64,000 bases of DNA, from NCBI RefSeq assembly GCF_964656455.1, contig NC_135718.1, positions 131,547,966-131,611,965 of the forward strand. Reading direction: 5' to 3'. Source of the stretch: Halichoerus grypus (taxonomy: Eukaryota > Chordata > Mammalia > Carnivora > Phocidae). The notes below the pieces were generated by a model. It saw only the letters and a list, made by a program, of their open reading frames with translations. It was not told the DNA's origin and searched no databases. Of this stretch, positions 1 through 11,200 are shown one piece after another. The position numbers and the translations under genes were made by a program. Within the stretch, counting starts at the first letter, position 1; each line of letters opens with the position of its first letter.

Positions 1-439
1 TTTCTGCTTCTGACTTGAGTTGTTGAGCTATTTGTCCCTTGGTAAGCTGATCAATTGCCACTTGGATTGTGAGAAAGATGTGCAATCAATGAAAATATTT
101 CTGCTACATTGGCATGCTTTGTAATGGAAATGAAAATGACAGCATGTTTTTGTCAGCTTAAATGAATAGGTTTCCTTCAGATCGATGCCAGAGTTGGTGT
201 TATAGATATCTCAGACTATGAATGTCGATGATTAATTAGGGAAATGCCTGATGGAGGCACATGATCTCACCTCCCATCCTATAGATATATTTCCCTGCTG
301 GTAAAGTGTTTGCCAGTGTTGGCCTTTCTCTTGAGCATAGGCATGACCCAGGACACTGTCTCTGTGGGGCCTACCAGAGGGCTTTACCCGATCTTAAAAG
401 ACCTTCAGTTCAGTTTGTATAAAAAATATTCATTCATTC

Positions 440-1175
440 ATTTTTTCATTCAGGTAGCCGGCATGTAGTGATGCAGGTCCACTGTGTGCCAGGCTCTGGC
501 CTGGTGCTAGAGATAGAGTGATCAACAAGATGGAACAGCTCTGCTTTCGGGGAGCTGTCATCTTAGTGGGCGAAATAAATCCATGGTAAACAGATACATG
601 GAGCAGTGAAATACAGGAAGTTGAGTGTAGTGAAGGAAATAAAAAAATAAGGTGGTGTGCTCAGAGTGGCTGGTGGGGGCAGGGCGTTGCTTACTTAACC
701 CAGGTGTGGTCCTAGAAAGCCTGTTGGAGGTGACATCTGAGCTGCCCGGGGGATGGGAAGAAAGAGAAAAAGGCAGGTCTGGGGGCTGAGGGAGCAGCAG
801 GTGCTAAGGTCTGAAGGTGCACAGAGCTGTGCATGTGTGAGGAACAGAAAGAAGGTCTGTGTGATCAGAAGGCAGAGAGCAGGCTGGAGAGGGTCTGGAG
901 GAAGGTGGAACTGGGCAGGCAAGGTCAGGCCACACGGAGCCTAGAGAGCATGGCCCCGACTCTGCGTTTGATTCCCAGTGCAGTGGGAAGCCACTGGAGG
1001 GCAATAAGCTGGGGAGTAACACATCTGATTTGTTTTTTTTAAAGATCACACTGCTTGCTGTGGGGAAAATAGATGTTAGTGGGTAAAAAGTGGAAGGAAG
1101 GGTGCCAGTTACAAGACTCTTGGCAGGAATCAAGTGAGAGATGATGGTGGCCTTGACTAGACCAAGACACTTGTT
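440..1175 (-). repeat. L2 LINE remnant
   Basis: Reads as degenerate L2 in reverse: cactgtgtgccaggctctgg ... agctgtcatcttagtggg ... gtgggaagccactggaggg ... atcacactgcttgctgtg ... gagagatgatggtggc. The order follows the L2 3' half. Confidence 0.85.
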
Positions 1176-1774
1176 TCCTGTCTTCACCAGGTGAAACCAG
1201 AGTAAGTGGTATTCTTAAGATAGGGATTTAAAAGGAGCATCTGCAAGAAGAATGGCAGGGTGTGTATGGAGCTCTGATTTCCATTAGGCAAGGCCTGTAA
1301 CGCACCTTTCCGTGGGACAGTGTTACTGCTCACAGCACAGGCTCTAGAGGATGATAAGGCAGGCTTGTGGATAAGACCTGAGCTCTGCAGGCCCACTTGA
1401 ACTTCTTTGTTTGCCCACTTGAACTTATCTGGAAGAGTTCCAAGCTTTAGTTCTTTATTTGCCTGAGGCTGGGTAGAAAACCAGCTAGTGGGCTTCATCT
1501 GGGGGCTGTTGTCAGGGCCCCTGTGTGAGGATGGGCTGAAGACATTTCGTCCACTGTTAGCCTGACCTATTTAAAAATGGGCTCTTCCCTCATCTTACTC
1601 AAAAGTGCTATTTGCTTATTTATACTGTAGTGTGAGATCACTTTTGTTTCCCATAAGAGCTGTGGTTAAGGGTCTAAGGCTACTAGACGCCATTGTGGGA
1701 AGGAGAGGATCTTAAGGAAAGTGAGTATATATTGGGGGAGGGGGGCGGTTGTGGAGGGGTTGAAGCACCTGCAT
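1176..1774. other. Intronic sequence, nothing recognised
   Basis: No exon, repeat family or RNA gene is seen. The first 439 bases of the window (1-439) are likewise without a recognised feature apart from AT-rich runs. Confidence 0.5.
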
Positions 1775-1915
1775 TGGAACCTACCTAACAGTTTTGCTTA
1801 GCCTTGAACTCTTGTCCTCTCAGAGAATTAATTTCCTAGTGTTTTTTTAAATGAAGGAGTTGGATTAGATCATCTCAGTCCCTTTAAGCTAACCCTTCCA
1901 GCTGGATAGAGTTGT
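1775..1915 (+). repeat. MIR-related remnant
   Basis: The run tggattagatcatctcagtc followed by ccctttaagct and cttccagct matches the 3' part of a MIR-family SINE; the 5' part is weak. Confidence 0.45.
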
Positions 1916-2369
1916 ACCTAACTGCCCAGGCTTCTGTGTTTTTTCCCCATTTTGTCCTTCTATGAGGAGCTCTCTGTGGCAATGCGGAAAATGCTAACTC
2001 ACTAGTTTCCCCAGAAAGGGAAGAGTCCGCAGTTTCAGAATGGTATCAGCCCTGGTGTCTGCGTTCTGGTCAAGCAGCTGTGTTCAGAGGCTGTACTCCT
2101 CTGTCGGGGTACTTATCTATGGGGGCCAGAAGGGCCTGTGCACCCACAGTAAGTCACATTTACACAGTGAAGAGGTGGGCAAGCAGAGAGCCAGGAGCAC
2201 GCAGAAAGAATTCTCAGGTCAAGGTTTTCCAGGGCAAAGATTTCTGAACCATCAGCAATTAAATAGATCAGAATTTCCCCTCCATGCCTTAAGATCAGCA
2301 GGAAATGTACAGCAAGGGATGTCCCAAGTGTTGTAGAACAAACATTAACTACAAGTACCTTATATTTGT

Positions 2370-2565
2370 TTAGCATCTTGTGCTTTGTGACGTAAATTCA
2401 CATATATGATGTCATTTGACCTTAAAAATCCTGTGAAGTAAGCAAGGCAAAAATGATTAACCATGTTTAACAGATGGGAAAACTGAGGCATTAGGTAGAC
2501 TAAGTGGCTTGTCCAAGGTCACACAGTTAACAAGGACAGAGTTAGAATTTAGAATGCAGATTTTT
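2370..2565 (-). repeat. MIR SINE remnant
   Basis: Reverse MIR: acagatgggaaaactgaggc, then cttgtccaaggtcacacag and aggacagagttagaattt. Confidence 0.85.
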
Positions 2566-2574
2566 AAATTTTTA

Positions 2575-2745
2575 AAACTTTATTGAGGTGTAATTTATAT
2601 AATGTAAAATGCACCTATTTTAAACTTACAGTCCAGTGAGTTCTGACCAGTGTATACACTTGTATAACCACAATCATAATCAGTATATTGAACATTTCTA
2701 TACCCCAGAAGTTCCTTCGTGTTCTTTTGCATTAACAACCCCCCC
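2575..2745 (-). repeat. L1M 3'-end fragment, ending in a C-run
   Basis: actttattgaggtgtaattt ... agtgagttctgacc ... ccacaatcataatcag is the reverse complement of an old L1 3' end. It is followed by an uninterrupted run of C (about 2731-2741). Confidence 0.75.
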
Positions 2746-2994
2746 CCCCCACGCCAAGATCTTTTGATGTGTAGTTCAATGCTCTTTTGCTGTTCTACGC
2801 TCTGATTTGACAGCCGTTTCAGCTCTATCCTTTTAGGGAGAATACTGGCTGGCACGGAGCCAGCCAGCCTCATCATGTTGAGTTATGAGAATGAATGGGA
2901 AGCTGGTGGGTTGGTTGCTCCATTGTTAGTTCCTTCCTTCCCTTCTTTTACCAGCTCCAGGCTATAGAGAGAGAGTGTGGGTTCTCCTTGCCAG

Positions 2995-3095
2995 GAGAGC
3001 TTGACGAACCGGACGCTCGCTCACCTGTCTGTACTGGCTTCCCTGTAGTCTGCAAGGGGCAGGCGGGAGGTGCTGGGCTGCCGGAGGGGCGACCT
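2995..3095. promoter_or_regulatory. CpG-retaining pocket in intron 1 (candidate regulatory sequence)
   Basis: About seven CpGs occur in some 100 bp (gacgaaccggacgctcgc, then gcggg, gccgg, ggcgac) in otherwise CpG-poor intron, outside any repeat I recognise. Function is inferred only from CpG retention. Confidence 0.25.
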
Positions 3096-3465
3096 CTAGA
3101 GGAGGCCCTACTCCTGCATCATCTGCTCGGTCTCCTCCTCGGAAACCAGTCCTCTGCTGCTTAGTTGCAATTCCCTAAGGCCTTAACCAGTCCGAACCCC
3201 ATATCTGAGGAATAAATCCTGAAGGTGTTGAAGATCCCAGCTCTGAAAAATGAGCAAGCCCTGGATTTCGTAGCTATGTGTGTGTGTGTGGGGGGGGGTG
3301 GTCCTGGATAGAGCCACCCCTTTGCACCTGAGTTAGGTTCTGAGGAGAGACACTTCCCAATATGTTGTTCCCAAGTCCTGGATTTTGACCACAGTGTCCA
3401 GCACATTCCAGAGGGTTAAGGTTTCTGGCCAGGTGTTGCGTGGCATCTAGCAAAAAAAGGAAAGG

Positions 3466-3592
3466 AGCCTGATCTCAGGGTTGTGAGTTGAGCCCCACAT
3501 TGGGCTCCACACTGAGCATGGAGCCTACTTAAGGTTCTCTCTCTCCCTCTCCCTGTGCCCCTGCCCTGTTCGTGCGTGCTCTCTCTCTCTCT
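3466..3592 (+). repeat. CAN SINE, older copy lacking its 5' head
   Basis: Starts within the tRNA-like part (cctgatctcagggttgtgag), then gagccccacattgggctcc, the CT-rich tract and an A-run. The head gcctgggtggctcag is absent. Flanking aaaaaaagg may be a target-site duplication but is low complexity. Confidence 0.85.
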
Positions 3593-3794
3593 AAAAAAAG
3601 GGGGAGGAGAATAAGCCTGATCCCTTTCATAGCTGGCTTTGCCCCCAGACCAGCAGAATAGAAGATGGTGCCCTAGCCAAGCCCCTAGAGTGGCCACGGG
3701 AGATGACTCAGAATGCGGTCTCTGCTTTTCTTGGTGACATTGCTCCCATTTAGGCCACTCGGTTTGGGGACAGCCCATGTGCTACTAGCACTGA

Positions 3795-3960
3795 TAATAA
3801 TCGCTTTCATTTCTTTTGGGCTATGTGAATTTACGGGGCCCTTTCATATCCATTATCTTCTCGTTCTTCCCAAGAAGTCTGGTACCTTCTATGAGGGTAA
3901 AAGCCTCATCTCATGTGACCTAGGACAGCTGCAAGGACAGAACAGACTCGGATTTCTCTC
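3795..3960 (-). repeat. MIR SINE remnant, weak
   Basis: ccctttcatatccattatct and then cctcatctcatgtgacc fit a decayed reverse MIR. Confidence 0.45.
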
Positions 3961-5334
3961 CTGCCAAAGCTCATCTTAAATCTGGGGCCCTGCCGTATTG
4001 ATTTTCTTCTAGTTATCTTTGCAAATTTCACCGGCTTTGCTGAAGGCGGGGGAGAAAAATCACCAGGCTGCATGCTTGAGCTTTAGGTTTCTCCTTAGCT
4101 GGCAACCCCAGCCAGAGAAAATTCTTTTTTAAAGAATTGAGTCCCAGGCACTGGTTTGGCCCTGTACTCTCTTACGTCTGGCTCTCAACAGCTGGTGGCC
4201 ACCCTCGCCTCCATCTTCACTGTGCTGCCTACCTCAGCTCAGTGAGTCCCCTGGTCACTGCCTTCTTTCCCCTTGCAGGGGCCTCTTGCGCCGTGTGGGC
4301 TCAGAAAACAGTGGGCTTCCTGTGTTTTGTCTACCAGCAAAGCTGGTTACCCAAAGGCCCATGTTGACAGCGCCACGTGTCTGGTTCCAGTGTGCTGTGG
4401 GAAGACACAATGTGAGGAACAAAGACCTAGTTGAAACCCCCAAGTGTGGACATTTGAGGTGGTTGCACAGAGATGGGGGTCAAAGGGCTGCTCGTGTCTG
4501 CGGGGAGAGGGACAGTTCCAATTTGGCAGAGGTTACAGGCCATAGCAATGCTGTCTCTTGCATTTCCCATTGGAGTTAGGTTTTTAAAGGTCCATGGAGG
4601 TTTTGTTTCTTTTCATGCCCCAAGAGAGCTTTCCATAGCAATGAAAGAAATGCAGGAAATGGGTAGGATTACGAACAGCCCAAGAAACAAAAGGACTGTA
4701 TTTTAAAAGAAAACTTTGTGGAGATGTTCGGTGGGTGCTGCTGGTTCCCTGGGAAGATCTTGGATTTATTTGACGATTCCCATCTTTCACTTTGGCTTCA
4801 TGTATACACTCTTTTGGGAACTAGGCAGGGGAATAATACCCTCCCTAAGGATCTGTGGCTGAGCTCCCAGTCCCCAGGACCAAATGGAGCTGCCACAGCT
4901 AGAAGCAAATTGGCTCCGCTCTCCCCACAGAACTCTGAGCCTTGTGGTTATTTCCTGTCTTTTTCCCCCAGTATTTTCCTCTTCTCAGCCCTCGTTATCC
5001 CTTTGCCACGGGAAGTCTCAGCTGCCTCCTCCCCAGCTTTACCTGGGCCCAGATGGACTTCTGCTTCCTTCCCTTTTTCCTTATCTACCTCGTCACTTCT
5101 CCGTCGGAGACTCCCTGGGAGGGAAGCAGCGTTTTGTTTTGTCACCCGCCTCCTGGAAGGGCTGCACCCTAGCAGGACAGATGGCTGCCTGGGCTATTTT
5201 TAACTGTCTCTAGGGAAGAAGATTCCACAACCTATTTTGGAACCTGTTCCCCTGATTGACAGCTCTCAAATTAGAGGAGTTTCTTGATGATACCTGACTT
5301 AAAATTCAACAGCTGTCATTGAAGCTCATTTTTT
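3961..5334. other. Intronic sequence, nothing recognised
   Basis: Repeat-poor stretch. Several overlapping open frames of up to about 160 codons near 4718-5213 follow pyrimidine-rich sequence and share no family resemblance. The same applies to 5446-6854 apart from the E2F/octamer motifs listed. Confidence 0.5.
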
Positions 5335-5445
5335 TTTTTTTTAATTTTATTCCTTTGGAAGGAGAGAAATCCTGGAGGTCATCTAGGCTTACCCCTAATG
5401 AAGACAAGGCGACCCACAGATTTTCTGACTTCAAATTGAAATGGA
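5335..5445 (-). repeat. MIR-related remnant, weak
   Basis: tggaggtcatctaggcttac and the following aatgaagacaaggcgacc match the pattern of a MIR-type SINE in reverse; it follows a 15-base T-run. Confidence 0.4.
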
Positions 5446-5954
5446 AAATAGCTCCTCATCCTCTCCCATCAGTTTTGGGATCTGCCTTTGAAAGCACACA
5501 TTTGGGGGCCATTCTGTGAGACTCAATTTAATTTTCTCGGGGGGAAAAACAAGTGATACTGGAGTTGGAAATTGGAGATGGAGAATGCAAGGCATTAACT
5601 GCCTTCCTCTGTTTTGTTTCTAGGGAGAAAGTTAAATGATGCTTATAGAATTACCTTGCCTCTGTTGGCAGAGAGAGTAAAAATAAACACAGCTCACAAT
5701 ATACAAAGGCTCCCCCAGTGCTTTTCCCTCTCCTCCTACCAATCTCTTGTCTTTAAAGTGCAAAAAAAAAAAAAAAAAGTGGTATTTTTCTCTTTCCATC
5801 AATGGGATTCTCTATGTGTTAAATATCTCTTTAAGAATATCGTCAGGTGACTGAAACTCTGCTGAAGCCTTCCTTTTCCCTTGCTCTGTGCTGCTGCAGA
5901 GTGCACTTGACAGGAGGCCCCGCACAGCCCCCCTGACAGATTGCATCTCCATGG

Positions 5955-6050
5955 CATAAAGTTCCGGCGGGAAGCTAATGATGTTGCTTCAGTTTCAGTG
6001 CCTGGAATTGTCATGTGGCATAGAAATCCAGTGTTCTATGCAAATAAACA
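5955..6050 (+). promoter_or_regulatory. E2F-like site and octamer motif (candidate)
   Basis: GGCGGGAA (5966-5973) fits the E2F core and ATGCAAAT (6038-6045) is a perfect POU octamer, about 70 bp apart in repeat-free sequence. Motif presence alone is weak evidence. Confidence 0.2.
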
Positions 6051-6854
6051 GAAACGTACTAGACTGGTGATCAAGGGGTCTTGGGACGGGATCTCACTCC
6101 TTGACGCTCCTTGGTACTTGGTACTGGTGCCTTTTCTCCATAAAGCATCAGCTGAGACATTGTCTCCTTGAGGAGCTGGCATCTCAGGCCGGGTTGGAAC
6201 ATCAGGTGTTGAATCAGCCGATGGGCTGTGTCCAGACCTGTGGCCAAAGCTGAGCTGGCCCTGGGGGGGCATCCCTCCTCTCTCGGCCCATGCTTCAGAC
6301 TACGAGTAGTCTGTGTGGCTCATGCTTACGAGAATTAGCATCTCGGGCTCTGGAAATAAGGCTAACATTCAGTATTCTACCCACACGTTTTCTGTATGGG
6401 AGGTATTTAACAGGTCTGTTCTATAAAGTCCCAGGCCAACTTTCTCTGCTCCCTAGTTAGATTGGACCAAGGGAGCATAAGCTCATTTTGCTATCGACCT
6501 AAGAGAAACAAGCAGGTATAGAGGGAGCACCTTCTTAATCTGGGGCAATTGGACGTGTAGTTTGGTCAGTTGATCTCAAAAGTCAGTTAAATCAGAGAAT
6601 CTTAAAAAGGAAATTGATACAATCCCTGGGCATTTTAACCTAAAAGTATATAAATGTACATACATTTCCAAATCTCTTGATGTGGGCGGGGGCTTTTTCT
6701 TGGAGTGTGGGTATTCTGAGTGGAGTTCTTTTGACTTTCATTCATAAAGTACATCCTTAACACATTACCTGTGACTTCCAGTTTTAGTTTCTTTAAGTGA
6801 AGTGAGTTCTTAAATACATTTGAGAAATAAAATGCATAGTATTTCCAGTTTTCT

Positions 6855-7055
6855 TTTTTTTTTTAAAGATTTTATTTATTTAACAGAGAGAGAGAGAGAG
6901 ATAGGGAGAGCAGGAACACAAGCAGGGGCAGTGGGAGAGGGAGAAGCAGGCTTCCCACCAAGCAGGGAGCCCGATGCGGGGCTCGATCCAAGGACCCTGG
7001 GATCATGAACTGAGCTGAAGGCAGACGCTTAACGACTGAGCCACCCAAGCGCCCT
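6855..7055 (-). repeat. CAN SINE with perfect 15-bp target-site duplication
   Basis: T-run, aaagattttatttattta, AG-rich tract, gagcccgatgcggggctcg and terminal gactgagccacccaagcgcc. Flanked by tatttccagttttct at 6840-6854 and 7056-7070, identical, which suggests a fairly recent insertion. Confidence 0.95.
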
Positions 7056-7364
7056 TATTTCCAGTTTTCTTAAGCTCCACCACTCCAGTTTTTTACCATT
7101 GCCTTGCCCACACCTAATTAATCTATCAACAGTTTGTTTTCGGCAACTTGTCTTCATCAAGTCTTTCCAAAGCATTCAACTTGTTTTTCATAGAAACACT
7201 TTCTTGTACCTCTATTTAATAAGTTTATGTAATAACTTAATATGTAATTAAAATGATAAGTAATGTCTGTTATGAACAGACGACTGACCCTGGGGAAGCA
7301 GCCAGCCTGGCTGATGGGAGCAGGAGGGAGCAGATACACAGGGAAAGAGGCTGCTAGCAGCCCA

Positions 7365-7415
7365 GCCAGTGTAGTGCCTGGCTCCTAGGAGGTGCTCCAA
7401 AATGTTAAAAATGCA
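7365..7415 (+). repeat. L2 3'-end fragment
   Basis: gtagtgcctggctcctagga followed by ggtgctccaaaatgtt matches the terminal bases of L2. Confidence 0.5.
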
Positions 7416-7744
7416 TATATGTGTGTGTAGTGTATGCTTAGTGTAGTGTGTATACATAGTTGGTACCAGACAGCTCTTTCTTGATAAATGGATCTATGTG
7501 TGTATCACTGTACATATTGTACTCCAAATCCAAATAAGAATCTTTAGAATATCTATTGTTTAGGGTTTTCTTGTCATACTAGTTTTTTCTGTTTGCCTGA
7601 GAAACTGAAAATTGACCGTGGAATGTTTATACTTGGTTAGAATGACATGCCTTTTAGGAAGAGTTTTCTTTTCTCTTTCTTTCTTTTTTTTTTTTGTTTT
7701 TTTTTTTTAGGGAGATATTTTCTTAATAATAAGTATACCTCATT

Positions 7745-7900
7745 TTTGGAATAATAAAAATAATATCAATAATAACTACCTTATTGAGTTCTACCAATGT
7801 GCCAGGCACTGTGTTAAGTATGTATGATCCCAGTTAATCTGCCCCACCCTGAAAGAAGATACAATGAAGCACGTTGTTATTATTCCTCCTGAGGGTCAAG
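7745..7900 (-). repeat. MIR SINE remnant
   Basis: aataataactaccttattg, then ccaatgtgccaggcactgtg and a decayed atcccagttaatctgcccc fit reverse MIR. A tandem 10-mer (gtcaaggagt twice) follows at about 7896. Confidence 0.65.
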
Positions 7901-9188
7901 GAGTGTCAAGGAGTGGGGGGCAGAGGGGGCTGGTGAGGATGTGGGAGAAAGCCTCATCTTTGAACAGTTGAGTAACCAGTAGTTTGTTTTCAGAGTGCTG
8001 CTTTTTATTTTAGGGATCGTTTAGGCAGGGTGAAAGGAGCCCTTGAATCTAAAGAGGCTGCCTGGAGGGAGAAACTGATACTTGCTTTTGGCTTTCTGGG
8101 AACCCGAGTTGTTCAGTGTTTGAATAGCTTCTGGTAGGTGGTGAGGTGAAGCCAAAGTGGCAGTGAAAACAAGCTACTGCGGGATATTAGATCCTGCCTG
8201 TCCCTTTCCTCCCGGGTCCCTCACTTGTTGGAGGGCCCTTCTGAACTCTCTTGTTCTCGTCGTCTGGATGTGTGCGAACAAGCTGCTTGTGGGTGCCAAT
8301 ACAAACAGCAGTGTGGGTCCCCGGGGCCTGGGCTGGGAGCTGGGCAGAGGGGGGAGGGGCTCCGTTTTGGAGCAGTGATGACAGAAGTAATTTTCTGAGC
8401 TGTTGGCATGACATTGGCTCTGGGCTGAACTTGAGAGAGAGTTGTAGTCTTTTTGTCTTTCCACACGTAGGGGATCCAGAAGATACCGCAAACCTTGTCT
8501 TGACAAATTCACTCGGAGACAGAAATGATTCTGAAAAAGCACGAGTCTGTGGGCCCCTTGTTCCGGAGGGTGGGGACAGCAGCAAGGGCAACAAACAAAC
8601 AAAGACACCCAGGGGCTGGCAAACAGAATTGCTCTGCAGGGCCAAGTCTGCGTGTCACACTCATCCCTTTTTTTTTAGGTTTGGAGGAAGAGAGCATTTA
8701 GAAGTCACCTTCTCTAATCCCCCTTCTCAAAAGAAAAGCAGTAGCTAATTTTGTGGTTAGCTTTAAATTAATCTAGACACCCTGGCCTAGACGTTAAATG
8801 AAAGAATTCTGGATGTACTCTTCAGCCAAAGGGATTTTCTGCTGCTGTGTGGCTGTTTTTCCTACTTGTCTGCAGCAGTTATAATTTTTGACAGATGTCT
8901 TGACAAGAGTGTAGATTTTGATTGAAGAGGGTGATTTTATTTAATAGCAAGGCTGATTTCATGTTAGAATAAATTCTCTGGATCCTTCTTGGATTCCTTT
9001 ATGTTCTTTGAAAAGAAAGACATTGACTGGTCTTGGCAGTCTTTGGGTTTTATCCTGAGCTGGATAAAGTTGGCTAACTCAGGAATTCTAGAGTAGGGAG
9101 AGAATTTTGCAGTGGTGTGGATCACGTCTGTGGGAATGTGCTGTGTCCATCATGGTGGATGGCTTCACCAGTTTGGCTCCCTGAAATG
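7901..9188. other. Intronic sequence, nothing recognised
   Basis: Open frames of 140-165 codons overlap on both strands at 8174-8748; this mirrored openness and lack of family motifs argue for chance. 7071-7744 and 9501-10869 are also without recognised features beyond simple T- and TG-runs. Confidence 0.5.
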
Positions 9189-9255
9189 CCAGCGTCCTAG
9201 CCACGCACACGGGCGGAAATTGTCCACGCCCGGGCCGTATCTGGACGTTGCTCTT
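9189..9255. promoter_or_regulatory. CpG-retaining pocket in intron 1 (candidate regulatory sequence)
   Basis: About eight CpGs in 67 bp (ccacgcacacgggcgg, ccacgcccgggccgt, ggacgt), including a CCACGCCC KLF/SP-type box, with no repeat recognised here. Confidence 0.25.
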
Positions 9256-9319
9256 CTTCAGTTTCATATTTGGTCAGAATGAAGTCATACAGCCCTCACA
9301 AAACCACTGGCCTTAGCAG

Positions 9320-9500
9320 CTCCCCCAAAACATAATCCTTACAAGAGCCTCGGAAGGTGGATATTGATGTTATTATCCTCATTTTACAGGGACGAACCGG
9401 AGGCTCAGAGAAATTAAGTCACATGCCCAAGGTCACATAGATCCTAGGAACTGTGAGATTCAGGATTCCGAAGCCTGACTTAAAGTCTGTGCTTTCCCCA
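9320..9500 (-). repeat. MIR SINE remnant
   Basis: Clear reverse MIR: tattatcctcattttacagg, ggaggctcagagaaattaag, cccaaggtcacatagatcc. Confidence 0.85.
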
Positions 9501-10363
9501 CAGGGCTTTTGAACTTGACCTCACCCTTTGCCATTTATGTTGCCTTTTGCATTCCTCGGAAGTAATGGACTGAAATGGGTTTGAGAGTGAAAAAGAGAGA
9601 GAGAAACCTCACTGTGAGCGTTCAGTTAGGTGCTTGTGGAGGACCCTCGTTGTCAACTGGGAGCAGCCAGCCCCGTCATTTTCATTGGTGCTAACAGACT
9701 CGTTCCTCCTCTGCTGGTGGCCAGTGGGTAGGAATCAGAATGCTGCGCAGGAGAGGGAAGCTAAATGTGGCTTCCTGTGATTTACATAATAAAATAAGAA
9801 TCTCCCCAGTGGCCTTTTCCTGTCTGCTGGTGGCTGTGGTGGAGTGGGCCACCCTGGGGACAGCCTCACTTAAGGGCCTCCCTGGGTTATCAGGCCCACA
9901 AAGGGTCTTGGGATCAAATGTGCAGTTAAATTGATGAGACCAATTCATTAGGATAAAGACTCCCTCTCCGTCCAGAGCAGCATGGGGCTCGGGCCAGTCT
10001 CTCTCCTTTAGAAGTCAATCCAAGATTTCCTATCAGGAAGAGATCTATGCTGCCCTTTTCCACAGCTTTGATTATGTGACGGGAGGGAAAGATTTCTTCA
10101 GAGCACCTCAAAATATTCAACTGGGAAAGAAGAATGTTTTTGAGGCCAGTTTTCTACCTGCTGTTTCTTTTAGAAATGGTTGCTCTGTAGGTTTAAAAGG
10201 TGACACAAGTGACTTTTTTAGGTCTGGGAGGGGTTTTGCAGACATTGTGTGTGTGTGTATTTGACCTCCTTCAACTGGTACCGCCCGACAGATGGCCTAA
10301 TCTCTCCTCTGCTCTCGATCCTTTAATTCAACATTTAATTACCTATTTTGGTGCTCATATGAG

Positions 10364-10391
10364 GTGTTTTTTTTTTTTTTTTTTTTTTTTT
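10364..10391. repeat. Poly-T tract
   Basis: An uninterrupted run of T, about 27 bases, with no SINE attached on either side. Confidence 0.9.
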
Positions 10392-10869
10392 TGGCTTTTT
10401 CTGAACTCATAAAAGGCACCCCAGCCCCCAGATGGAATAATATGACACTCCCCCTGGACCTCCAGTGGACGCTCCTTCCCAAAGACAAATGGAGAGTGGT
10501 TTGGGTTTGTCCTCTTTGCTTTAGTTCACAAAACACCTTTCATTTCCTTTGGTCTTGATGGTCTTATACTTGTAAAGTAAGGAAAATCAATTGAAATCAA
10601 AAGATGTTAAATTGAGAGAGAGAAAGATGTGGCCACACTCTCAGCTAGAGGCTGACTTTAGTCTATCATTTCAGACTTATTTTGATTGTAAAACCTAGTG
10701 CCCTCCCTCCCTTTATTCTGCTTTTCTTTCTAGTTCTATAATCAGAAGTCTGCTGTTCTCTTTCTAGTGCTATACTTAGTAGTCTGGTCTAAAATACAAG
10801 AACCTTGAAGTTCTTAACAGAAGCACTGCTTACTCCCCTCATTTTACAGAGCTCACTTAGCCTCTAAGG

Positions 10870-11060
10870 GTCATTCAGTCATTCAACAAATACCATTGAG
10901 CGCTGACTATATGCATAGACTCTGCTGGATGCTGGGGATTCAAAGACAAAGAGAATATGGTTCCTGCCCCCGAGTGTTTTATTGTCTGATTGTGAGGCCC
11001 ACCTACGAACAATCAGGCATATTCAGTGTAGGCATTGTTGTAATACAGAATTCTGATTTT
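10870..11060 (-). repeat. L2 LINE remnant
   Basis: attcagtcattcaacaaat ... gctggatgctggggattc ... atggttcctgcccccgag is the L2 3' end in reverse. Confidence 0.7.
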
Positions 11061-11119
11061 GCACGTGTCCATAGAGTAGCAGTTTCCATAGTGTGTTTTC
11101 TTTGCCTGTTCACTTACTT

Positions 11120-11200
11120 GTTCCTCTGTGAGCTCTTGAGGGCTGGGAATGGATATGGATATGCATATGCATATGGATATGGCCTGAATGAGTGAAAGGT
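11120..11200 (+). repeat. L2 3' end with a hexamer microsatellite
   Basis: ctctgtgagctcttgagggc is the L2 3' consensus. It runs into ggatat/gcatat hexamers at 11151-11182, whose centre ATGCATATGCAT is a perfect palindrome. Confidence 0.6.

Noticed and set aside
4718..5213. 161-codon open frame and companions in two frames
   Set aside because: Pyrimidine-rich sequence gives Ser/Pro/Leu/Phe-rich frames by composition; no domain or exon signals recognised.
8174..8748. Overlapping open frames of 140-165 codons on both strands
   Set aside because: No family resemblance, no splice context, and openness on both strands points to composition rather than coding.
10364..10391. Long T-run considered as a Pol III terminator or SINE tail
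   Set aside because: No Pol III gene precedes it and no SINE body adjoins it.
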